This document shows, in pieces, positions 1-4,981 of a stretch of DNA of 9,540 bases. The notes beneath the pieces are model-generated. The model searched no databases. It had not been told where the DNA came from and saw only the letters and a program-made list of their open reading frames with translations. This stretch comes from Oscillospiraceae bacterium (GTDB lineage Bacteria > Bacillota > Clostridia > Oscillospirales > Oscillospiraceae), in assembly GCA_902767395.1 (NCBI GenBank), contig CACXHI010000181.1, positions 1 through 9,540 of the forward strand, written 5' to 3'. Each line of letters begins with the position of its first letter. Position 1 is the first letter of the stretch. Made by a program: the position numbers and the translations under genes.

Positions 1-10
1 ACATTTTACC

Positions 11-62
11 ACAAAAAAGACGCCGAGGATACTGCTTTTGCAGCCCTCGGCGTTCTTTTTTG
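11..62. terminator. Bidirectional intrinsic terminator
   Basis: An 8-bp GC stem (21-28 with 45-52) is topped by an inner 4-bp stem (32-35 with 40-43) closed by a TTTT loop. It is flanked by an A-run on the left (13-18) and a T-run on the right (56-61), so it has a U-tract in either direction. It sits just beyond the stop of the minus-strand transporter gene that ends at 112. It probably also ends a plus-strand gene lying left of the window. Confidence 0.85.
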
Positions 63-111
63 TGAGACTGTTTTGCTACAGCCCCTGTGCGATACGGAAA
101 AGGGAGGCTTC

Positions 112-1023
112 TTACAGGTGCAAAAGAATCATGCTCCAGAGCGCGGTGGTGGGGATGCTGAGAATCGTGGAGACGATTACCAGCTTCGTCGCGTAGAGCG
201 AATTCTGATCGTATTTGTCCGCGAGAATGCTGGTGTTGGCAGCAACAGGCATTGCCGCGAGGATCACGCAGATGTTTCGTGCCGTCACGGAAACCGGAAG
301 CAGAGAACAGGCCAGCAGTACCAGAGCGGGGAGGAGCAACAGTCGGTGCAGAGAAAAAAACAAAACCGTCTTGTCAAGAAACTGTTTGAGCTCAAGACGT
401 GCGAGAATCATTCCAATGACCAGCATACTCGTTGCGGTATTGCAGTTGCTGAGATAGGTAATCGGCTTCTTGATGAGCACCGGAAGCTGAACGTGGAACA
501 GCATTCCCAGAATCCCAAGCTCCACCGCAATGATGCAGGGGTGTGTCAAAACCTTCTTGACGGTGGATTTCCAGTCGCGCGAGCCGGAAAAAATCGCAAT
601 GCCGGAGGACCACATCAAAACGCGCATGGGAATCAGATAGAAGTTTGCCAGCGCCAGTCCCTCCAAGCCATACAGCCCCTCGGCCACCGGATTGCCGAGA
701 AAGCCGGCGTTGGAGCAGACCGTGGCAAAGCGCAGGCAGTTTCGTTCCCCAATGGGCGGCTTTCGGAAGAACAGGCGGCCGTAGAGCAGACAGAAGAAGT
801 GGAAAACGGTCGAAATACCGAGCACCCAGATTCCGTCGGTCAGGATCGTTCCCGTGTCCGAGGACAGGAAGGCCGAAAGAATGTTGCAGGGCAGAATGAC
901 GTCCACAACCAGATTGGTCAGGCTTTTCTGCCCCTGCTGGGTGACAACGTTCAGCTTTCGTACCAGAAAGCCTACGCCGATCAGGGCAAAAATGGAGAAT
1001 TCCACAATCAAGTTTTCTTCCAT
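112..1023 (-). CDS. AEC family (auxin efflux carrier-like) transporter
   Basis: This 303-residue, strongly hydrophobic protein has the features of the AEC / Mem_trans permease family. Bacterial members are secondary carriers, often annotated as malonate or other organic-acid transporters; the substrate here cannot be read from sequence. Visible hallmarks are an N-terminal helix (about 8-21), the LVVDVILPCNILSAF segment (38-52) with its helix-breaking proline, the family-typical SNAGFLGNPVAEGLYG stretch (104-119), and a C-terminal LAAMPVAANTSILADKY segment (255-271) followed by a last pair of helices. About 8-10 membrane segments are likely, and the length is normal for the family. The ATG at 1023 is preceded by a purine-rich GAAGGAAG about 12 bases upstream. 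The gene appears monocistronic, with a promoter at 1122-1150 and a terminator at 11-62. Confidence 0.9.
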   Translation of the reverse strand: MEENLIVEFSIFALIGVGFLVRKLNVVTQQGQKSLTNLVVDVILPCNILSAFLSSDTGTILTDGIWVLGISTVFHFFCLLYGRLFFRKPPIGERNCLRFATVCSNAGFLGNPVAEGLYGLEGLALANFYLIPMRVLMWSSGIAIFSGSRDWKSTVKKVLTHPCIIAVELGILGMLFHVQLPVLIKKPITYLSNCNTATSMLVIGMILARLELKQFLDKTVLFFSLHRLLLLPALVLLACSLLPVSVTARNICVILAAMPVAANTSILADKYDQNSLYATKLVIVSTILSIPTTALWSMILLHL

Positions 1024-1121
1024 GACGCTGTTTCGCTTCCTTCAACGGGGCAGGGTATTTATGCGGCAAAGGCGGTCGCACTGTCGCCTGCACAGCCGTG
1101 CTTTCAACAGATTTCCGTGCA

Positions 1122-1150
1122 ATTATAGCACAGCCCGCCCCGGTTGGCAA
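1122..1150 (-). promoter_or_regulatory. Sigma-A-type promoter of the AEC transporter gene
   Basis: On the minus strand, TTGCCA (1145-1150) and a perfect TATAAT (1122-1127) are separated by 17 bases. The predicted start of transcription is near 1115, giving a leader of about 90 bases before the ATG at 1023. I see no obvious riboswitch in that leader. Confidence 0.75.
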
Positions 1151-1208
1151 GAAGAATTCTCGTCGCGCCGGACTTGACAGAGAACTGCGCATCGGACCGC
1201 GTATGGGG

Positions 1209-1231
1209 AGCGGCGCACAGTGTGTGCCGCT
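1209..1231. repeat. Near-perfect 23-base palindrome in intergenic region
   Basis: The arms 1209-1219 and 1221-1231 are reverse complements of each other except at one position. The centre is at 1220. As RNA the mismatch would be a G-U pair, and the likely hairpin has an 8-bp stem and a 7-base loop. It lies between the divergent promoters of the AEC gene (1122-1150) and the small-protein genes (1288-1316). It has no following T-run, so it does not look like a terminator. It could be an operator for a dimeric regulator. The remainder of the 1151-1287 stretch shows no gene I can support. Confidence 0.4.
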
Positions 1232-1287
1232 GCGGCGGCTGGCTGAATGGAAAGATCCGCCGCGTTGTTCGGAAACAGAAAAAAGAA

Positions 1288-1316
1288 TTGCTTTTTTCCT
1301 GATGATCCAGTATAAT
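1288..1316 (+). promoter_or_regulatory. Strong sigma-A-type promoter for the small-protein genes
   Basis: TTGCTT (1288-1293) and a perfect TATAAT (1311-1316) are separated by the ideal 17 bases. Transcription would begin near 1323, about 50 bases before the first small gene at 1375. This promoter is the main support for reading 1375-1765 as a real transcription unit. Confidence 0.8.
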
Positions 1317-1374
1317 GCGAAAGAGAGAAGTGTGATTTTCGAGAAGAGACTGAAGAAGGAGGCGGTTAATTCCG

Positions 1375-1530
1375 ATGGATTTTCTGTCTGCCCATCCGAT
1401 CACCATTGCGCTGGCGGTCATTTCCGCTGTGATCTGGTCTGCCGGAAACCGCAATCAGGATAGGAGATACGTGTGGATCGGCATTGCCCTCTCAGTGGCC
1501 GCGATGGTTGCCTTCGCGTTTGGAGGGTAG
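1375..1530 (+). CDS. Small hydrophobic membrane protein (51 aa), unrecognised
   Basis: This is a short open frame of 51 codons ending in TAG. It begins at an ATG preceded by AAGGAGG (1356-1362), 12 bases upstream. The protein starts MDFLSAHP and reads as two membrane-spanning stretches, about residues 8-23 and 33-50. They are joined by a short polar, basic loop (GNRNQDRR, 24-31). Because both ends are short and the loop is positively charged, the positive-inside rule would put the loop in the cytoplasm. It is the first gene after the promoter at 1288-1316 and is followed 67 bases later by a second small membrane-protein gene. I recognise no family. It has no signal-peptidase site or double-glycine leader. 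The promoter, ribosome site and clean two-helix layout argue that it is real. Confidence 0.65.
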   Translation: MDFLSAHPITIALAVISAVIWSAGNRNQDRRYVWIGIALSVAAMVAFAFGG

Positions 1531-1583
1531 TACGGTGTTGCACATGACGCAGGAACAAGCATGGCTGTCCCCACATGGATGAA

Positions 1584-1590
1584 GGGAGGA
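1584..1590 (+). promoter_or_regulatory. Ribosome binding site fixing the start of the 55-aa gene
   Basis: GGGAGGA lies 7-8 bases before the ATG at 1598. Two earlier ATGs at 1575 and 1579 are in other frames and lie upstream of this site, so they are not its targets. Confidence 0.7.
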
Positions 1591-1597
1591 ATCTCAA

Positions 1598-1765
1598 ATG
1601 GATGAGATCATTGAACTGTTCAAAACCTATACGGCGGCGCTTCCTACCTCTGTGGTGGCGATCATTCTGATTCTGATCGGCTTGAAGTTGAAAAGAATCA
1701 TCTTCAAGCTGATTGGTCTGGCACTCGTGGTTGCTGCGGTCCTCTTCTTTGTTTTGAAGATTTAA
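1598..1765 (+). CDS. Small hydrophobic membrane protein (55 aa), unrecognised
   Basis: This is a 55-codon frame starting at ATG 1598 with a good ribosome site (GGGAGGA) 7-8 bases upstream and ending in TAA. An acidic, amphipathic N-terminus (MDEIIELFKTY) leads into a first hydrophobic stretch (about 16-29). A lysine/arginine cluster (KLKR, 30-33) follows, then a second hydrophobic stretch (about 34-53) ending in KI. Two membrane helices with a basic turn are likely, the same plan as the preceding 51-aa protein, though the sequences do not look homologous. No family is recognised. It is probably co-transcribed with the gene at 1375, since I see no terminator in the 67-base gap, and it ends just before hairpins at 1768-1786 and 1814-1859. 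A structural or regulatory micro-membrane protein and a type I toxin-like peptide are both possible, and nothing in the sequence decides between them. Confidence 0.65.
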   Translation: MDEIIELFKTYTAALPTSVVAIILILIGLKLKRIIFKLIGLALVVAAVLFFVLKI

Positions 1766-1767
1766 TG

Positions 1768-1786
1768 ACGCCGTTTCTGCCGGCGT
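1768..1786 (+). other. Short hairpin right after the stop of the 55-aa gene
   Basis: A 6-bp stem (1768-1773 with 1781-1786) with a 7-base loop begins three bases after the TAA. No T-run follows, so alone it is not a convincing terminator. It may protect the 3' end of the small-protein transcript or assist the larger hairpin at 1814-1859. Confidence 0.35.
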
Positions 1787-1813
1787 GATCCTTGGAAGAC
1801 CAAAACGCAGAAA

Positions 1814-1859
1814 CACCCCCAGCGAAAAGTCGGGACGGCCCGATTTCTCGCTGGGGGTG
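1814..1859. terminator. Bidirectional terminator between convergent genes
   Basis: A perfect 12-bp stem (1814-1825 with 1848-1859) encloses a further AAA/TTT pairing and a CGGG/CCCG mini-stem (1831-1834 with 1839-1842). On the plus strand it is followed by a pyrimidine-rich, only moderately T-rich tail (CTTCCTTCTG). On the minus strand the tail is TTTCTGCGTTTT. It lies between the small-protein genes and the convergent flavoprotein gene ending at 1909, and can serve both. Confidence 0.75.
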
Positions 1860-1908
1860 CTTCCTTCTGTGTCGTCTGCGCGTCGCTGGCGCGGTCGGCA
1901 CGGATCGG

Positions 1909-3498
1909 TCAGAACGAGGCGATCACGGCCTCCGCGCAGAGAATTCCGTCCACTGCGGCGGAAAGAATCCCGCCGGCGTAGCCTGCGCCTTCGCCACAGG
2001 GGTAGAGACCGCGCAGGGTGAGAGATTCCTTCTCCTCGCCGCGCAGGATGCGAACCGGGGAAGAGCTGCGCGTTTCCGGTGCGGTCATCACGGCGTCCGG
2101 ATCGTCATAGCCGCGCAGGAGCTTTCCCAGCGCGGGAATGGCCTGCTCCAAAACCTGCGTCAGACGCGGGGGCAGCACGGTATGTAGCTCGCAGGGGGTC
2201 ACACCCGGACGGTAGGTGGGCTGAACCGCGCCCCATTGCTCCGTCGCCCGGTGCGCCAGAAAATCGCCCACCCGCTGCGCCGGGGCGCGGTAATTGCCGC
2301 CGCCGGCCTGAAAGGCGGCCTCCTCGATTGCCTGCTGCCAGTACATGCCGCCGAGCGTGGATTGGTCCGGAAAGTCCTTCGGCTCCAGCGTCACCAGCAG
2401 GGCGGCGTTGGCGTTCTCTCCCTCGCGGGCAAAATTGCTCATGCCGTTCGTCACGACCCTGCCGGGCTCCGAGGTGGCGCCGACCACATACCCGCCCGGA
2501 CACATGCAGAAGGTGTAGGCGGAGCTGCCGTCCGGCAGATGGACGTTTAGCTTGTAGTCCGCAGCCGGAACTGCCTCCGTCTGCGCGCCGTACTGGGCGC
2601 GGTTGACGGCTGCTTGCAAATGCTCGATCCGCACGCCCATCGAAAACGGCTTCGGCTCCATGGCCAGTCCGAGCCCTTCAAGCATTCGGAAGGTGTCGCG
2701 GGCGCTGTGTCCGGGCGCAAGGATCAGTCGTTCACAGCGCAGAAGCTGCGCCTCGCCGTTCTGCTCGAATTCCGCCGCCTTCAGCATTCCACCATCCATC
2801 CGAAGTCCCGTGAGCTTTGCGCCGAAGCGCACCTCTCCGCCGAGGGCGACGACCCGCTCCCGAAGGGCTTGCACCACCGTCAACAGCACGTCGGTACCAA
2901 CGTGGGGCTTCGCGTCCCAGAGAATGCTTTCGTCTGCACCGAAGCGCACGAACTGGCGCAAAACCCAGCCCTGCCGTTCGTTCCGCGTTCCGGTGTTCAG
3001 CTTTCCGTCGGAAAAGGTTCCGGCGCCCCCTTCGCCAAACTGGACGTTGCATTCCGGATCCAAGATCCCGGTATGCCAGAATTGCGCCACCGCACGGTGC
3101 CGCCTCTGTGCGTCCTGTCCGCGTTCAAGTACAATGGGGCGCAGCCCGGCCATGGCCAACACCAGCGATGCAAACATCCCTGCCGGGCCAAAGCCGACCA
3201 CGACGGGCCGCGTGTTCGGAACAGCGGCGGGCTTCGGCGGGCGATACCACACGTCCGAGGCAAGACTGACCCTGCTGTTTCTGCACTGACGAAGCACCTG
3301 CTTCTCACTTTTGCGCAGCGCCACGTCTACGGTGTAAATATATCGAAGCTCCGGCTTCTTTCTGGCATCCAGCGATTTGCGCCGGATGCGCAGCTCCGTT
3401 ATCTGGGAGGCTTGGACGCCGAGCGCCTGCGCCGCCAGATAGTAGAGCATGGAAACGTCGTGCCGAAGCGGCACGGTGAGATCTCTGATTGTTAACAT
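1909..3498 (-). CDS. FAD-dependent oxidoreductase, COG2509-like
   Basis: This 529-residue flavoprotein resembles the uncharacterised FAD-dependent dehydrogenase group COG2509. Residues 1-90 form the small N-terminal domain typical of the group (starting MLTIRDLTVPLRHD). A Rossmann dinucleotide site follows at 99-114 (VVVGFGPAGMFA, with E125 likely binding the ribose). Then come the group-typical FGEGGAGTFSDGKLN stretch (154-168), a CMCPGG cysteine-glycine segment (331-336), and a C-terminal FAD-contacting region with CGEGAGYAGGILSAAVDG (501-518). Length is normal for the group. The reaction and substrate are unknown, and no signal peptide or membrane segment is evident, so it should be cytosolic. 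The ATG at 3498 has only a weak GGAAA upstream, but it matches the family's usual N-terminus. The gene follows the BaiN-like gene by 71 bases with no clear promoter between, so it is probably the second gene of that unit. Confidence 0.88.
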   Translation of the reverse strand: MLTIRDLTVPLRHDVSMLYYLAAQALGVQASQITELRIRRKSLDARKKPELRYIYTVDVALRKSEKQVLRQCRNSRVSLASDVWYRPPKPAAVPNTRPVVVGFGPAGMFASLVLAMAGLRPIVLERGQDAQRRHRAVAQFWHTGILDPECNVQFGEGGAGTFSDGKLNTGTRNERQGWVLRQFVRFGADESILWDAKPHVGTDVLLTVVQALRERVVALGGEVRFGAKLTGLRMDGGMLKAAEFEQNGEAQLLRCERLILAPGHSARDTFRMLEGLGLAMEPKPFSMGVRIEHLQAAVNRAQYGAQTEAVPAADYKLNVHLPDGSSAYTFCMCPGGYVVGATSEPGRVVTNGMSNFAREGENANAALLVTLEPKDFPDQSTLGGMYWQQAIEEAAFQAGGGNYRAPAQRVGDFLAHRATEQWGAVQPTYRPGVTPCELHTVLPPRLTQVLEQAIPALGKLLRGYDDPDAVMTAPETRSSSPVRILRGEEKESLTLRGLYPCGEGAGYAGGILSAAVDGILCAEAVIASF

Positions 3499-3569
3499 AA
3501 TCTGTTTCCGTTTCGTTTTTTAATTTGAGCTGATTGCAAGACGGTCCCAAGAGCGCGGAACAAGCCGGA

Positions 3570-4778
3570 TTATTCACGAATCTGTCCGGCAAGCAGGCCG
3601 GAGGACCAAGCCCACTGCAAATTAAAGCCGCCGCAGTCTCCGTCCACGTCAAGCACCTCCCCGGCGGCATAAAGTCCGGGGACGATTCGACTCTGGAGCG
3701 TTTCGGGATAGAACTCCATCGTGACTGCGCCGCCTGCCGTGACCTGCGCACCGTCCATCCCCATGTTGCCCGTGACGCTGAGAGGCAGATCGTGGCAGAG
3801 GGCGACGACGGTATTCAAAGCGTCCCAGCTCAGCTCGGTCAACGGGGTGGTCAACCCGATGCCGCAGGCCTTTACCACCACACGGCCCAGCCGGTTGTGC
3901 AGAATCCCGGTTAGCAGATCATCCGCCAGCAGGAAGGGAAAGCGCGAGATGCGGATGCAGAGTGCCGAGAGCAGATCCTCGCTCGGATATTCGGGCAGCA
4001 GATCCAGATGCAGAACCGAGCCCTCCGCCGTTGCCGCAGTGCGGGAAAGGTCAAAGACTGCCGGACCGGAAATGCCGTAATCCGTAAACTGCACCTCGCC
4101 TGCGGCGGTGGCCAGAAGGCTGTCGTGCAGGGTGAGGCGAAGGGAAGCGTTGGCCCGGACACCCTTGAGGGCCTTGACCAGCTCCGTCTCGGTTTTGAGC
4201 TGGACGAGGGAGGGATGGAGCTTCGTGCAGTGGTGTCCCAGCGAACGCAGGAGCTGATAGCCGGAAAGCCCGCCGCCCAGCTTTGTCCCTGCGGCGCCGC
4301 CGCAGGCGACGATCAGGCGGTCGGTCTGCCGGTGCGTTCCGGTTTGATCCTTCAAATCAAAGACGTCCCCCTGCTTTTTTACACTGACAATCTCCGTCCC
4401 GATCAGAAGCTCAATGTTTTGCCGGTTCAGAGCGAAGCGCAGCACGTCCACCACGGAGTTTGCCTGATCGGAGTACGGATAGATGCGCCCGCTCGGCTCT
4501 GTCACGGTGTAGAGCCCCAGCGACTGGAAGAATTCCAGCACCAGATCGACCGGGAAGGCCTCCAGCGCGGGCAGAACGAAGTCCGGGCTGCTGCCGTGAT
4601 AATGATTCGGGGCGGTGTGCCAGTTGGAGAGGTTGCAGCGTCCGTTTCCGGTCGCCAGCAGCTTCCGCCCCACACGGGCCTGACGCTCAAACAGCAGCAC
4701 CTGATGGAGGCCCGAGGCAGCGGCGGCGATTGCCGCCGCCATGCCGGACGCGCCAGCGCCGATGATCGCAATTCTCAT
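3570..4778 (-). CDS. BaiN/HI0933-like NAD(P)/FAD-dependent oxidoreductase
   Basis: This 402-residue flavoprotein belongs to the HI0933-like (YhiN/BaiN) family. It starts directly with the FAD-binding beta-alpha-beta unit IIGAGASGMAAAIAA (5-19). The E31 ribose contact leads into the family signature VGRKLLATGNGRCNLSN (36-52). A GRIYPYSDQANSVVDVL stretch (98-114) and a C-terminal GLYAAGEVLDVDGDCGGFNLQWAWSSG region, beginning near residue 368, complete the pattern. The length is normal. The family is named for a proposed step in gut bile-acid 7-dehydroxylation in Clostridium scindens, but most members sit in non-bile-acid contexts. Nothing here (no bai neighbours) supports that role, so I leave the symbol blank. 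The ATG at 4778 is preceded by GAGGAAGGG, and a promoter lies at 4808-4836. Confidence 0.9.
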   Translation of the reverse strand: MRIAIIGAGASGMAAAIAAAASGLHQVLLFERQARVGRKLLATGNGRCNLSNWHTAPNHYHGSSPDFVLPALEAFPVDLVLEFFQSLGLYTVTEPSGRIYPYSDQANSVVDVLRFALNRQNIELLIGTEIVSVKKQGDVFDLKDQTGTHRQTDRLIVACGGAAGTKLGGGLSGYQLLRSLGHHCTKLHPSLVQLKTETELVKALKGVRANASLRLTLHDSLLATAAGEVQFTDYGISGPAVFDLSRTAATAEGSVLHLDLLPEYPSEDLLSALCIRISRFPFLLADDLLTGILHNRLGRVVVKACGIGLTTPLTELSWDALNTVVALCHDLPLSVTGNMGMDGAQVTAGGAVTMEFYPETLQSRIVPGLYAAGEVLDVDGDCGGFNLQWAWSSGLLAGQIRE

Positions 4779-4807
4779 ACCTGTACCTACCCTTCCTCTT
4801 TTTGGCT

Positions 4808-4836
4808 ATTATAGAACAGAAATCCGGTCCTTGCAA
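4808..4836 (-). promoter_or_regulatory. Sigma-A-type promoter of the flavoprotein pair
   Basis: On the minus strand, TTGCAA (4831-4836) and a perfect TATAAT (4808-4813) are 17 bases apart. Transcription should start near 4801, leaving a leader of about 23 bases that contains the ribosome site. It is divergent from the addB promoter, with about 40 bases between the two core elements. Confidence 0.8.
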
Positions 4837-4877
4837 GGGGCGAGGAGAAAAAAACTCTGTTCAGCGAAAGAAAAATA

Positions 4878-4886
4878 TGGTATGAT
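4878..4886 (+). promoter_or_regulatory. Extended -10 promoter for addB
   Basis: TGGTATGAT is an extended -10 element (TGn followed by a 5/6 match to TATAAT). The -35 position, 17 bases upstream (TGTTCA at 4858-4863), matches poorly, which is usual for extended -10 promoters. Transcription would begin near 4893, leaving an addB leader of about 90 bases. Confidence 0.6.
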
Positions 4887-4902
4887 AAAGGCAAATTGAA
4901 AA

Positions 4903-4958
4903 CCTCCGCCACACAGGGAGAGGAACGCCTGTCGAACGCTGGCGAATCTGCGGCGGGG
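4903..4958 (+). other. Foldable GC-rich leader upstream of addB
   Basis: The leader can form a closing stem CTCCGCC (4904-4910) with GGCGGGG (4952-4958), including one G-U pair. Inside it is a hairpin ACAGG (4913-4917) with CCTGT (4928-4932), and space for a second small hairpin around 4935-4950. It matches no riboswitch class I can name. The fold could be chance in GC-rich DNA. Confidence 0.3.
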
Positions 4959-4981
4959 CAACTGCAAAGCGAGATGATTCT

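Noticed and set aside
73..1128. A 351-codon plus-strand frame opposite the AEC transporter
   Set aside because: It has a polar, glutamine- and asparagine-rich composition without any motif, while the opposite strand encodes a textbook AEC permease with promoter and terminator.
1174..1206. A perfect TTGACA at 1174-1179 on the plus strand as a possible -35
   Set aside because: The nearest -10-like sequence (GTATGG at 1201) is 21 bases away and poor; no gene starts suitably downstream before the better promoter at 1288.
1544..1582. A 12-codon frame between the two small genes
   Set aside because: It has no well-spaced ribosome site and no feature beyond chance.
2614..3495. A 293-codon plus-strand frame opposite the COG2509-like gene
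   Set aside because: The sense strand encodes a full-length flavoprotein with a Rossmann motif. The antisense frame has no domain and an unnatural composition.
3499..3569. A separate promoter for the COG2509-like gene
   Set aside because: A TTGCAA occurs on the minus strand, but no acceptable -10 hexamer lies 16-18 bases downstream. Read-through from the BaiN-like gene is simpler.
3570..4778. Assignment of the BaiN-like gene to bile-acid dehydroxylation
   Set aside because: No other bai genes are present, and most HI0933-like proteins occur in unrelated contexts.
4951..4976. Resemblance of GGGGCAACTGCAAAGCG to part of a cobalamin riboswitch
   Set aside because: The similarity is limited to about a dozen bases. 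No B12 box follows before the addB ATG, and regulation of addB by cobalamin would be unexpected.
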